A stretch of DNA of 64,000 nucleotides from Symbiodinium natans (taxonomy: Eukaryota; Sar; Dinophyceae; Suessiales; Symbiodiniaceae). The notes below the pieces were generated by a model, which did not search any database, was not told the origin of the DNA, and saw only the letters and a program-made list of their open reading frames with translations. The stretch covers positions 62,001 through 126,000 of the forward strand of contig CAJNDS010000054.1 in the NCBI GenBank assembly GCA_905221605.1, written 5' to 3'. The position numbers were made by a program, and so were the translations under genes. Below are positions 1-9,745 of this stretch, one piece after another. Within the stretch, counting starts at the first letter, position 1, and every line of letters begins with the position of its first letter.

Positions 1-136
1 ATCGGGTTAAGGGGTATGGGTTTGGAGTATGTTGGATTTGTCTTCGACAGTTTTGAGTTCTAGCTTGCTCTGAGCCCCGGGCCATTCAGGGTTTAGGGTT
101 TGGGTGCGGGATTTTGGGTCCCCTGAATCCTAATAG

Positions 137-188
137 GGTTTAGGGTTTAGGGTTTAGGGTTTAGGGTTTAGGGTTTAGGATTTAGGGT
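137..188 (+). repeat. Interstitial telomere-like array (TTTAGGG)n
   Basis: About seven near-perfect TTTAGGG copies with G-rich strand on plus. It is the first of many such tracts; it precedes a non-repetitive stretch and is matched by C-rich copies at about 350-415, the pattern seen throughout the window. Confidence 0.95.
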
Positions 189-440
189 TTAGGGTTTATC
201 CCAATTCCTAAGCTGAAGCCTCAACCGCGCGTCCCACGCAGGGGGAGCTCTTCCCGCCTTTGAGCGCTGTTCATGCTGGTGGGCGGCCAAGAGTTCATCT
301 TGTCTCTACGATTTAGGGATTGGGCTTAAGGTCCCCAAATCCTAAGACCCTAAGACCCTAAAACCCTAAACACCCTAAACACCCTAAACGCCCTAAACAC
401 CCTAAAAAACCCTAAATCTACAGCTCGCCCTGCCCTTCAG

Positions 441-549
441 TCGATCTTGGCAGCTTGTACTAGGGAAGTGTGTGGGCCCACTGCAACACCCTGCAAGATT
501 GCATCTGTGAGGCCGAGCCCCAAAACCTGCACCTCGAACCCGAAGCGGC
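441..549 (+). CDS. Candidate internal exon, function unknown
   Basis: 109 bp, open from an acceptor ending CCCTTCAG to a donor GTTTAGGG. The reading starts SILAACTREVCGPTATPC. C-rich CCCTAAA-like repeats lie upstream and the G-rich array at 550-660 begins at the donor itself. No family recognised. Confidence 0.5.
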
Positions 550-662
550 GTTTAGGGTTTAGGGTTTAGGGTTTAGGGGTTAGGGTTAGGGGTTAGGGGT
601 TAGGGGTTAGGGGTTAGGGGTTAGGGGTTAGGGGTTAGGGGTTAGGGGTTAGGGGTTAGGGT
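550..662 (+). repeat. Telomere-variant array, TTTAGGG then TTAGGGG
   Basis: Starts as TTTAGGG and switches to a run of TTAGGGG-type units (GGGGTTA period 7). Homogenisation of a variant within one array points to local tandem expansion. Its first bases form the putative splice donor of the exon at 441-549. Confidence 0.95.
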
Positions 663-715
663 TTCCACGAGCCTGATCTGGTACCCGGAGCCCTGAACCT
701 CTCAACCTAGCCCAG

Positions 716-745
716 AAATCTACACCTCAAGCCCTGAACTGCGAG
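716..745 (+). CDS. Candidate short exon before an A-family element
   Basis: Ten codons (KSTPQALNCE) between CCCAG and GTAGCCCAG. The donor is the first base of an A-family hairpin element. Short, so weak alone; its value is the exact abutment with the element. Confidence 0.35.
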
Positions 746-848
746 GTAGCCCAGTAGTACCCTTTACACTTTTTTTGGTTCCGGGTTCCCTTATCAAGTA
801 ACCGACCCAAAAAAGGGTACCCTTATTATGAGATGGTTGCTGTGGAGC
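746..848 (+). mobile_element. A-family introner-like foldback element
   Basis: Begins GTAGCCCAGTAGTACCC and contains GGTTCC.GGGTTCCCTTAT.AAGTAACC and AAAGGGTACCC, then GATGGTTGCT. The same word order recurs at 6,109, 11,893, 12,877, 42,146, 55,329 and 55,557. The halves are partly complementary. Confidence 0.6.
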
Positions 849-1901
849 TTTGCTCTCTTCTTATGCGACACGTACTTCGCAGGTACTTCGTGCACCCTGA
901 GCCCTATATAATCCTGAAACCCTCAACCCCGCCAAACCTTCCTAAGCACTGTAAACCCTGTAAACACTGTAGGCCCTAAACCCTAAACCCCAAACCCTAG
1001 GTGCTGTGTGTGCCGGGCTCATCGATCGCGCCTCACGCCTGGCACGTGGCAAGGACGGGCAGCTCGGGTCCCTCCCAGCCGGGGGGTTTGGGGGGTGTAG
1101 GATTTAGGGTTTAGGGTGTTTTAGGGTTTAGGGCTTCGGGGCTTTGCCCCCTCTCTGGCTAACCCTTGAACCCTTAAGCCCTAAGCCCGAAACCCTAAAA
1201 TCTAAGCCCCAAATCCTAAAACCGAACAGTCGATCCTGCCCTCTGAAGATGTGCCATGGAGTGCTTCAGGGCCTTTTCAGTAGCCGACCGCGTTCCACAC
1301 GATCCTTGGGGGCTAAATGAACCCTGGAAGGGTTTATGGTTCCCAAGGACGGTCTTCTTTTCAGGGTTCCCTATGATCACAGACGTACCGAACAAAAGGG
1401 TCATAGGGTTTAGGGTTACAGGGTCATAGGGTCTAGTAGTTTAGGTGAATGGTTTAGGGTGATAGGGTTTAGCGTATAGGGTTATAGGGTCCAGTAATTC
1501 AGTGAATCTCCAACCATGTTTCCAGTCAAGTTGTCCTGCCCTTCGCGCAGCACAGGACACTCAACTTGCATTTGAGGCGGCGGAATTCAACGAGGCCTGA
1601 TTTCGGGGAGGGCTCGGGGAGCTCCTTAAAAGGGGGCGCCCGAGGGTCTGCAGGCTTGAGCTCCTGTACTTGTGCAGGTGGTGATGCAGCGCCTGGAGGC
1701 GGGTCTATGCGGCGTGTTGGGTCTTTGAAGGTGTCAGGCTCTTCGTTGTTTTGGGGTTCCTTCGCCGAATCGTCACTCCTCGATGATCGCCGCTCTTTCT
1801 TCTCCCTTCCCTCCCCTCCCTCCCTTCCCCCCTCCCCCCCTCCCCCCCTCCCCTGCAGATCCTGGAACCCTAATGCTCTCAAAAACCCTAAACCCTAAAC
1901 C

Positions 1902-1988
1902 CTGGCGAAGGAGAAGTTTTTCCTCTCGCCCAAGATCTTTGAGGCCATGGACCAAGACAACAGCAGCACACTCAGCAGACCTCTCTAG
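1902..1988 (+). CDS. EF-hand-like exon fragment
   Basis: The frame from 1902 reads LAKEKFFLSPKIFEAMD followed by DQDNSSTLS, then RPL and TAG at 1986. The segment F-x-x-MD-x-DNSSTLS matches the first half of an EF-hand Ca2+-binding loop (D, D, N/S at positions 1, 3, 5 and a hydrophobic residue at position 8). It lies between CCCTAAA repeats and a GGCAG|GTACGG donor-like site. Whether the TAG is a true end or intronic is unclear. Confidence 0.5.
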   Translation: MAKEKFFLSPKIFEAMDQDNSSTLSRPL

Positions 1989-2293
1989 ACCATGGCAGGT
2001 ACGGAAGGTGCTGACGTTTAGGTTCAGGGTTTGGGGTTTACTCTCTTGCCCTAATCCAAAACTTTACCCGAACTGCAGGGAACAAGCCCAAAATCCCTGA
2101 GGACGCTCAAATCTCAGATTTCGGAAGCCTCACACTTAAAATCGGCTTAAGAAGCTTGGGGGTTTCAGGTTCGGTGCGTTAAGTTGCGGAGTTTTGGGGC
2201 TTAGCCGGTCTTTGGGGTTTCCTAAAGAAGCTCAAGTTCTCCTTAGGTGCCTTGCATTCATCAGGGGCCACCGGCGTGCTCAGTGTAATATAG

Positions 2294-2407
2294 GGGTCGG
2301 AAAATTTACGAATATTATTTCCTTTTGGTCCCTGTATTATTATAATGACCCCCCCAAAACCCTGTTCGAATTATTAAGGCCCCTTTGTTATATGAAGAGC
2401 AGGGCAT
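2294..2407 (+). mobile_element. E-family dispersed element, copy 1
   Basis: GGGGTCGGAAAATTTACGAATA...CCCCCCAAAACCCTGTTCGAATTATT..GGCCCCT...AGGGCATA. It matches copy 2 at 10,767-10,885 word by word over about 115 bp, with substitutions but the same order of blocks. Confidence 0.6.
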
Positions 2408-2512
2408 AACACCATAAACTCTAAACCCTTAACCCTAAACCCTAAACCCTGAACTCTAAACCCGAAACCCTAAACCGTAAACCCTAAAACCTGAACCCTA
2501 AACCCTAACACA
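2408..2512 (+). repeat. C-rich telomere-like tract
   Basis: Degenerate CCCTAAA copies immediately upstream of the EF-hand-like exon at 2,521, forming the 3' end of the inferred intron. Confidence 0.85.
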
Positions 2513-2520
2513 ACCCCGGT

Positions 2521-2604
2521 ACCGAAATCGGAGACCCTCGAGACGAAAGTTTTCAAGGTGGCGAGCTGTCGATCTCAGAGTTCGTGGAGGCAGGCGGTTC
2601 CAAG
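2521..2604 (+). CDS. EF-hand-like exon (GELSISEFVEAGG)
   Basis: Open frame TEIGDPRDESFQGG followed by GELSISEFVEAGGSK. G-E-L-S-x-S-E-F-V-E is the second half of an EF-hand loop and the start of its exiting helix. The acidic ligands at positions 1 and 3 are poorly conserved. It ends at AAG|GATTTGGGGG, a possible GA donor, followed by TTTAGGG repeats. Together with 1,902-1,988 it suggests a Ca2+-binding domain encoded across neighbouring exons. Confidence 0.5.
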
Positions 2605-2789
2605 GATTTGGGGGTTTAGGGTTTAGGGTTTAGGGTTTAGGGTTGCGGCTGAGAGCATAGAGATACAGACGCAGGCTATAGGTTCGCGGGTTGGCTTTTT
2701 AGGGCTTTAGGGTTTTCACGTGCGTTGTTTTTCGCGTGTATAGGGTTTTGGCCTAAACCCGAAACCCTAACCCTAAACCCGAAACCCTG

Positions 2790-2852
2790 GTCAAGGGCTC
2801 TCCTGTCCGAGACATATTGAAGCAGCATGATGGTGGCTTTGTGCTTCTCGCA
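2790..2852 (+). CDS. Candidate exon, VKGSPVRDILKQHDGGF
   Basis: Open segment from about 2,790, after CCCTAAACCCGAAACCCTG, to CTTCTCGCAG|GTGTTT. It reads VKGSPVRDILKQHDGGF then VLLA. The 5' boundary is not clear. No family recognised. Confidence 0.35.
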
Positions 2853-2989
2853 GGTGTTTGTACTCTTCAACTGGGGCGGTCCCTCACCCCGCCACCAAGC
2901 AAACCTAAGCCCTTAACCCTAAACTAGGGGAGCATCCGGTACAAAGGTTTAAATTCAAGACTAGGGCTTAGGGTTTAGGGGTTTAAGAA

Positions 2990-3045
2990 AGCTGATTTAG
3001 GAGTTGTTTTTTTTTTTTTTTTGGGGGGGGGGGGGGGGGTGGGGG
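2990..3045 (+). repeat. T-run/G-run junction (about 17 T then 17 G)
   Basis: Poly-T directly followed by poly-G. Similar T(n)G(n) blocks occur near 14,920, 19,985, 25,587 and 34,790, usually inside a similar AT-rich frame, so the block is part of a repeated element. Confidence 0.8.
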
Positions 3046-3296
3046 TGGAGGAACCAAGCCAGAAGAGTTGCTGTGACCTAAACCCAAGATCCCAAACCCT
3101 CAGCCCTGGCAAGGTCCGTTCCTGATTAGTAGCCGCTCTCTCGTGCGCAGGGGATGCGGAACATCGACATGTACAAGGACCGTGCTTGAAGGTCGCTGGT
3201 AGTGTTCGTTTGGGGTATGGCCGCCCTTGTTCTGTAAATGGGTTCACAATTGGGGTAGGTACATGTGATTTTTGGGTTTAGGGTTTAGGTTGGGAT

Positions 3297-3401
3297 GTTC
3301 TCCCTTATACTAGTAGTCCTTGATAGGGGTTATAGTAGGGCTTAGTAGGGGGTACTATAATCTTAGTCAAGGACTGTTAGGCCAAGGGGGAACATCCCAA
3401 G
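3297..3401 (+). mobile_element. C-family introner-like hairpin
   Basis: Terminal inverted repeats GTTCTCCCTTATACTA.AGTCCTTGA ... TCAAGGACTGTTAG...GGGGGAACATCCCAAG. It starts with GT and ends with AG. Other copies are at 4,869, 30,904, 34,657, 36,149 and 44,687. Confidence 0.7.
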
Positions 3402-3712
3402 GTTTGGGGTTAGGGTTTACGGTGTTCCACCAAAGGTTACGGCGCATGGTTCTCTTGGAGCTGTTGTGTTCAATGCTTGACTGCAAGCCTGACCCTACCA
3501 CAGCTGCCACCAGGAACCCGAAAAAAAACAGGGGACCTACGGACCTACCGCAGCCAGAAGGCTTTGTATTCGTCAACATGCAGTGCAGGTACCATGCCAT
3601 GCCAACCTAAGGACCTAATGCTTTAGGGACCAGTTGGGGGTGTCTTGCGAACGTTTGCTCATTGAAGGGGGTGTGTCTCGTGAGAGGGCCGGTGGTTAGT
3701 CGTAAGGGGCCC

Positions 3713-3760
3713 TAGGGTTTAGGGTTTAGGGTTTAGGGTTTAGGGTTTAGGGTTTAGGGT
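3713..3760 (+). repeat. TTTAGGG array
   Basis: About six perfect TTTAGGG copies, followed by a degenerate F-family-like block at about 3,770-3,838. Confidence 0.95.
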
Positions 3761-4028
3761 AGGGTCGGAGTTCTAGGTATTCCCCTTGGGGGGTATTTTA
3801 TTGTGTTCCCCCACATTGGGTTGAGGAGGGTCATATTGTGCTGGTGCATGGCCTAAACCCTCAACCCTCAACCCTCGACCCTACCCCAAAACATGCAGCG
3901 GAGGGCTCGGAACAACAAGGAAGGGGTCACGAAAGCCATCCGCAGCGGATCCCATCGCAGCGGATCCCCATCGCGGCAGCAAGGGCGTGGGCAAAAACAC
4001 GCGCCATCACTCTAAACCCTAAACACAG

Positions 4029-4111
4029 AAAGGTGCGCCCATGTGTGCTCGCGAAGTCGTTTTCGCGCTGCGATGCGCGCCAGATGCGCTGGCGATGCAC
4101 AGCAGCCGGAT
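4029..4111 (+). CDS. Candidate exon, KGAPMCAREVVFALRCAP
   Basis: After CTAAACACAG the frame reads KGAPMCAREVVFALRCAP and continues about 9 codons to a possible donor AT|GTGGAC. Codon usage is GC-rich and it is bordered by C-rich telomeric copies. No family recognised. Confidence 0.45.
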
Positions 4112-4728
4112 GTGGACATTCATTCCTTAGGGAGGAAGCCACTGACTTAGTGCTTCGGACAGACCAGCACCAAGAAGCCCATTGCTTCACTTATATATCG
4201 TGTATCTGCTGAATCGTTGGACTTAAAGCATTGCGATCCTGCTTCGCGATGTTTGAGTTGTGCCTGAATTGAATTTGCAACGCTTGCTTGTTTCGTGGTT
4301 TTCCGAAGCCTAAACCCTAAACTCCAAACCGTAAACCTTCATCCCTATTACTAAACTTCAACCTTGCGAATGGGGTTTAGGGTTTAGGTTTTAGGGTTTA
4401 GGGTTTAGGGCCTATAACCCCTACGCCCCTAAACCCTCTGTACCACCCCCAGACCCCTCAGCCCTGAGCTCCCTCAACCTTGAAAGCTACACGTTCACAG
4501 CCACCTTGGGGATTTCCGAAGATAGGGGTACCCCTTACATACCCAAAATACAAAGTTAAAATCCTTTTGAAGGAGCCTCTTCAAAAGGTCCCCCCAGTGC
4601 TTTTGGAAACCCCCTCATACGCACCCTCAACCCCAAACCCTAAACCCTAAACCCTAAACCCTAAGCCCTAAACCCCTCATAAGTCTCCTTAAACCCCTGG
4701 TCGGATGTGCCTGCCGTGCCGGATGCAG

Positions 4729-4784
4729 GAGTTTCGTCACGAGCGCGTGCCGGAAGATGTGCTTCGATACCCAGTTTGCAGACG
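4729..4784 (+). CDS. Candidate exon, EFRHERVPEDVLRYPVCR
   Basis: Acceptor GGATGCAG, open 18 codons plus 2 nt, donor CG|GTTTGGGG. Upstream are CCCTAAA repeats, downstream TTTAGGG repeats. Confidence 0.5.
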
Positions 4785-4868
4785 GTTTGGGGGGATGTAA
4801 GGGCTTGGTTTAGGGTTCAGGGTTTAGGCTTTCGGGTTTAGGGTTAGGGTTTAGGGTTTGGGGTGGAT

Positions 4869-4942
4869 GTTCTCCCTTTACTAACAGTCCTGAGTAGTAC
4901 CCTCTATTATACCTAAGCAAGAAAAAGGGTGAACATCCCAAG
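4869..4942 (+). mobile_element. C-family introner-like hairpin, short copy
   Basis: GTTCTCCCTTTACTAACAGTCCT ... GGGTGAACATCCCAAG. Shortened centre relative to the copy at 3,297, same GT and AG ends. Embedded directly in TTTAGGG repeats. Confidence 0.65.
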
Positions 4943-5483
4943 GATTCGGGTTTTAGGGTTTAGGGTTCGGGTCTATGTCTAAGGTTTTAGCCTAAAGCCC
5001 CAAACCCTGGGTTTGCGGTTCAAAGTTTGCAGGGTGTGAGTCAGGGTCAGGGTGTCAGGGATCCCTGTTTAGGTTTTAGGTTTTAGGGTTTAGGGTTTAG
5101 GGTTTAGGGTTTAGGGTTTAGGGCAGTTGCGTTGCTTGTGCTTCGGGTTTCGGGAATTTAGGTGTTTGGGCTAGGGTTTCCCAGCCTAGTCTTGATCACA
5201 AAGCCTGTTGTTGTTTCGGCTTCGGACTTTAAAGTTCTGCATCGGCTCATATCTCATTTGGGTTTAGGGTGTGGTGTTTAGGGTTTAGGGTCTAGGGTTT
5301 AGTGTTTAGGGTGAAGAAGTGCAATCCTATTTTGTCTTTGGTCTCGTCCTCAAGCCCAAATCCCTGAAGCTTCTTAAGGGCTAGGGATTTGGACCAAACC
5401 GGGGTGACGCCGACTATGCAGCCAGAGCAAAGACCACCAAGAGCAACCATGGTTTAGGGCTGATGGGTGCTGGATGGCATCTC

Positions 5484-5670
5484 CAACCCTAAACCCTAAA
5501 CCCTAAACCCTAAGCCCTAAACCCTAAACCCTAAACCCTAAACCCTAAACCCTAAACCCTAAACCCCAAACCCTAAACCCTAAACCCTAAACCCTAAACC
5601 CTAAACCCTAAACCCTAAACCGAAATTTAAACCCTAAACCCTAAACCCTAGACCCTAAACCCTACAACCT
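5484..5670 (+). repeat. Long C-rich telomere-like array
   Basis: More than 20 near-perfect CCCTAAA copies, immediately upstream of the exon at 5,688. Confidence 0.97.
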
Positions 5671-5687
5671 CGAGCTAACCGACCCAG

Positions 5688-5757
5688 GCTTCGAATGATT
5701 GTTGCCGACTTGGCCCAGCGACTCTTTCAGGAGGCATGGTGCCTTCGCCTCTTCGTT
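5688..5757 (+). CDS. Candidate exon, LRMIVADLAQRLFQEAWC
   Basis: 70 bp between ACCCAG and GTTTAGGG. Reads LRMIVADLAQRLFQEAWC then LRLFV, an amphipathic helix. The telomere-like array 5,758-5,935 starts at the donor. Confidence 0.55.
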
Positions 5758-5935
5758 GTTTAGGGTTTAGGGGTTTAGGGGTTTAAGGGTTTAGGGGTTT
5801 AGGGGTTAGGGGGTTTAGGGGTTTAGGGGTTTAGGGGTTTAGGGGTTTAGGGGTTTAGGGGTTTAGGGGTTTAGGGGTTTAGGGGTTTAGGGGTTTAGGG
5901 GGTTTAGGGGTTTAGGGGTTTAGGGTTCAGGGTTT
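5758..5935 (+). repeat. TTTAGGGG variant array
   Basis: About 20 copies of an 8-bp variant TTTAGGGG rather than the 7-bp unit. The opposite strand of the same inferred gene region (5,484-5,670) carries the 7-bp unit, so the two arrays expanded independently. Confidence 0.95.
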
Positions 5936-5998
5936 AGTGTCATGGGGTCTTGGTTGAGACCCTCAGCCCTGAAGTTACTAGAAGCTGCTCTTGCGCAG

Positions 5999-6053
5999 CA
6001 GTCCCACGCCCAAGCCCCGCTCCGCAGCTGCGTGGTCGAAAGCTCTCGAAGGG
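5999..6053 (+). CDS. Candidate exon, QSHAQAPLRSCVVESSRR
   Basis: Acceptor TTGCGCAG, open 55 bp, donor G|GTTTAGGG. No family recognised. Confidence 0.5.
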
Positions 6054-6108
6054 GTTTAGGGTTTAGGGTTTAGGGTTTAGGGTTCAATCTTTAGCTGTTT
6101 TCGGCTTG

Positions 6109-6218
6109 GTAGCCCAGTGGTGCCCTTTACCCTTTTTTTGGTTCTGGGTTCCCGAATAAAAGTAACCAACCCCAACAGGGTACCCATATTATTATGAGAT
6201 GGTTACTGGGCGACCAAG
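6109..6218 (+). mobile_element. A-family introner-like element
   Basis: GTAGCCCAGTGGTGCCC ... AACAGGGTACCC...GATGGTTACTGGGCGACCAAG. Ends pair as an imperfect inverted repeat; starts GT and ends AG. Confidence 0.7.
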
Positions 6219-6594
6219 TTGGTCACCCCCAGTTGGGATCCACCCCCCCCCCCCCAATCCCTGCCATCGGGACTGCTATGGTGTTATGAATGAGACCCTA
6301 AACCCTAAACCCTGTTAGGGTTCGAAGTGTAAAGAGAAGAAGAAATCGCATTTCGGACTCAACCTGCCAGGCAGAATAAAATGGTTTTACCGGGTATCTT
6401 TTCGCTGGCATCCCCTCTGCCAGGGTGTATACTTGGGGTCCCTTATTTCGTAAATTCCCATTTTGATGAAGAGCCTGGACCCTAAACCTAAACCCTAAAC
6501 CCTAAACCCTGCAAGGCACGAGAGATCTAGCTGGTAATTACCCAGCATGACCTCGATCCGGACCCGAGCTTCCTGATGCGAAAACCTTGGTCAG

Positions 6595-6651
6595 GTTGAC
6601 GTGAATGGCGATGGTACCTTGACAGTCGAGGCCCTTCATGAAACACAGGGT
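6595..6651 (+). CDS. EF-hand loop exon (DVNGDGTLTVEAL)
   Basis: After TTGGTCAG the frame reads VDVNGDGTLTVEALHETQ. D-x-N-x-D-G-x-L-T matches EF-hand loop positions 1, 3, 5, 6, 8 and 9. Position 12 is Ala instead of Glu, with Glu at 11, so metal binding may be weakened. A donor CAG|GGTTCC is possible. A GTGTTN minisatellite follows at 6,660. Confidence 0.6.
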
Positions 6652-6659
6652 TCCAATAG

Positions 6660-6820
6660 GTTTGTTGTTGTGTTAGTGTTAGTGTTCGTGTTCGTGTTTG
6701 TGTTCGTGTTCGTGTTCGGGTTCGTGTTCGTGTTTGTGTTAGTGTTAGTCTTGGTGTCAGTGAGTGTGAGTGTTAGTGTGAGTGTTAGTGTTATTGCTAG
6801 TGTCAGTGCTAGTGTTACTA
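6660..6820 (+). repeat. GTGTTN hexamer minisatellite
   Basis: Tandem GTGTTC/GTGTTA/GTGTGA units; translates as VLVFVF or TNTNTN in the two strands. Not coding. Confidence 0.9.
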
Positions 6821-7148
6821 GCTGGGCCTTTCGGGGTTTTAAGTTTCCCCTGCGTTGTTGCGGTTTCATTACATCCCTTAGTAAAAGGCCCCCTTGCCCC
6901 CGTAACCCCCCAAAACCCCCACTTTGGCGTAGGGGTTTCGTTTAGCCCGGCCCCGCAGTTCGATGGCTTTGAGCGTTCTGTAGAAACCCTGATGCCCAGA
7001 ACCATGCGCTAAAAGCCCAAAACCCCGATTGTCCGTAGTGCCCTAATTTTTTGTTCAGCCCTGGAACCAGCAGCCCAACCTTATACCACAAAATCCCTTA
7101 ACTCTTAAGCCCTAAACTCTGAACCCTGAACCCTTAAACCCTAAACCC

Positions 7149-8138
7149 TAAACCCAATCGCCTGATGTGAACTGGCCCTCGACATCGGCGTCCGCGTCGA
7201 GCCGGGGGCCAAGATGGAGGGTCAGCGCAAGGGAAGTTAGGAATAGTAAGGTTTGCCACAGCCTTCGGGCTGTGCAGTGCGGTCAGCGTCTGCCGGCCTG
7301 ACTCCCAATGGAGTGGGGCACCGCCGGCCCATGTTATCAGAACCTGCGGCCCGAATGACGCATCGGCATACGCCTGCAAAGCTGAAGCAGTAACAGCCCT
7401 AGGGTACTGTTGCATGCTTCCACAGTCGTCAGCAGCAGGACCAAACAACAGGCATTGTTGCGGCGAAGCTCGAAGATGCTTCAACACACCTTTGCCTATC
7501 ACGACTGAGTCCCTGGGGCGTTTTGTGCTCCACTGGGACATGCGGTACACAGGGAAGCTCAACTCAGGACGAGCCCTCGCCGTGAGCCACAGAAGTTCGC
7601 GCAGCCCGAACATCATCAGGATTGACCGCATCATCCCTTGACTCACGATCGTCAAAGCGTTCTTTTCAGTTAGTGCATGGAGACCCGGACGTTCCAACAA
7701 CCTCAGTGTGACGAGCGAGCAACTCTCCAATGTACTTCGCTTGTCCGATTAGTCGGCCTTTCTCGCTTGAAGCGACTTCAAGTCCACAATATATTGCACT
7801 GTTTCGTTTTCGGAGTGCGTAAACTCAGAGCACTCCCAAGTGCTTTTGACAAAGCTCAGAAAGACCTCCCTTTTAGCCTTGGGTCCCACAACCAACAAGT
7901 CATCAACGTGCCAGCACACAACTGCAACAATCTCATGCCCGCCCTGGATGGTCCATATCTTTGATAGAGCAGCGACGCCCGAGTGGCTAAGGAACAAGGT
8001 GTGCCATGGTGACATCAAGCTCCTTGCTTGCGTATTTGAAGGGTGCGGAGTGGTACAAGGACTTACAGGGACGATGCAGAACATCTTCCTGCTGGAGTCT
8101 GGTGCTGCCAAGCTTGGCGTTCTAGGCCCCGAGAGCAT
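7149..8138 (-). pseudogene. Ty1/copia-type pol remnant (RT and RNase H)
   Basis: Minus strand. The upstream piece (8,138-7,749) contains VVCWHVDDLLVVGPKAKR, the reverse transcriptase active-site strand in the HVDD form of copia YVDD. The downstream piece (7,730-7,150, another frame) has LTARARPELSFPVYRMSQ, WSTKRP, then AYADASFGP and SGRQTLTALHSPKA, the copia thumb/connection and RNase H block with its catalytic-type D. The two pieces lie in different frames, the RNase H end is cut near 7,240 and no integrase, gag or LTRs are evident, so the element is dead. It is antisense to the surrounding exons and probably lies in an intron. Confidence 0.8.
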
Positions 8139-8648
8139 TCGTGTGGCTCTTGTGCATTGGAGCCTTTCTGGACTTCACATTGTCATTGGCAACCAGGCAT
8201 CGACCCAGGCATCTCGAGGGCACGCCGGCCAATGATGTTTCAGCTCTGGGAGCTCCGCTGCACGAAGTCCTCACGCTCTAGCCGCTTGGCACAGTGATGT
8301 GGTAAGTAGTTGGCTCCTTCAGTTTCACTGGTTCGGGCCTCATCAATAGCTGTAAAAAGTAGCATGCTGGGCTTGAGTTAGGAGTTCGACGCACCCGTCG
8401 GATTTACGATGATCTGGGGCTATCAATAGCAATAACGCTTTGCCTTGAGGGCTGCAGTTTTCGTAGATGATTAACTTCAGCCATGAGTCTTCGTTGACCT
8501 TCGTCAGGGTGTCCGAGGGGCCCCGTCGCAGCAGTGAAGAGGCACGCCCTGACCTTGGTTTCGCATCTTCTTACTTGAGCGGCCCCCCAAAACCCCTAAG
8601 CCGGAAACCCTGAAGCCCGACAAAACCCTAAAGCGCAAAATGCCCCAG

Positions 8649-8751
8649 AAGACACAGCCTGCCGCTGAATTCGTCCTTTTCCGGAGAATACTCGGAAAGT
8701 GGATGGTCTGCAATGTGGCGGCCGGCCAGCAGACTAGCGCCCGCGGGCAGG
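8649..8751 (+). CDS. Candidate exon, KTQPAAEFVLFRRILGKW
   Basis: Acceptor ATGCCCCAG, open 34 codons, donor CAGG|GTTTGCC. Reads KTQPAAEFVLFRRILGKW then MVCNVAAGQQTSARGQ. Good codon-like composition; no family recognised. Confidence 0.55.
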
Positions 8752-8926
8752 GTTTGCCTACCTCTATGTGATTCTTTCATTGCTGCGTTGCCCGATCTGA
8801 GCAGGTCAGAGTTGAGTCGGAGTCGGAGTCGAATCTGTGTCTGAGCGGCCTCTTGCAATTGAGCGGCCAAAGTCAAGAACAAAAGGCGTGTTCCGCTAAG
8901 TTTTTTCGCAGCGTGCCGAATGTCCA

Positions 8927-8986
8927 GCTTAGTGCGTTTGTGTGTTGGTGTGTTTGTGTGTTCGTGTGTTTGTGCGTATGTGCATG

Positions 8987-9017
<31 letters not shown>

Positions 9018-9668
9018 CTGTGTCTGTGTGTCTGTGTCTGTGTGTCTGTGTGTCTGTGTGTCTGTGTGTGTGTGTCTGTGTGTGTGTGTGTGCGCGTGTG
9101 TGCGCGTGTGTGCGCGTGTGTGCGCGTGTGTGCGCGTGTGTGCGCGTGTGCGCGCGTGTGCACGCGTGTGCGCGCGTGCGCGCGCGTGCGCGCGCGCGTG
9201 CGCGCGCGTGCGCGCGCGTGCGCGCGTGTGCGCGCGTGTGCGCGCGCGTGCGCGCGTGTGGAGCCGCGCGTGTGAGCGCGTGTGCGTGTGCGCGTGTGAG
9301 GCGTGTGAGCGCGTGTGCGCTCGTGTGCGCGCGTGTGAGCGCGTGCGCGTGTGCGCGCGTGTGCGCGCGTGTGCGCGCGTGTGCGCTGGCGCGCGTGTGC
9401 GCGCGTGAGCGCGCGTGCGCGCGCGTGAGCGCGCGCGTGAGCGCGCGCGTGAGCGCGCGCGTGAGCGCGCGCGTGAGCGCGCGCGTGAGCGCGCGCGTGA
9501 GCGCGCGCGTGAGCGCGCGTGTGAGCGCGCGTGTGCGCGTGTGCGCGTGTGCGCGTGGGTGCGTGTGCGCGTGTGCGCGTGTGCGCGTGTGCGCGTGGGT
9601 GCGTGGGTGCGTGGGTGCGTGGGTGGGTGGGTGGGTGGGTGGGTGGGTGGGTGTGTGTGTGTGTGTGT

Positions 9669-9745
<77 letters not shown>

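Noticed and set aside
1526-1898. Overlapping ORFs of 118 (minus) and 110 (plus) codons
   Set aside because: Both run into CCCTCCC low-complexity DNA and neither has clear splice boundaries; possibly one contains a real exon but I cannot choose.
6601-6945. 114-codon ORF
   Set aside because: Only its first 17 codons (the EF-hand) are plausible; the rest is GTGTTN minisatellite.
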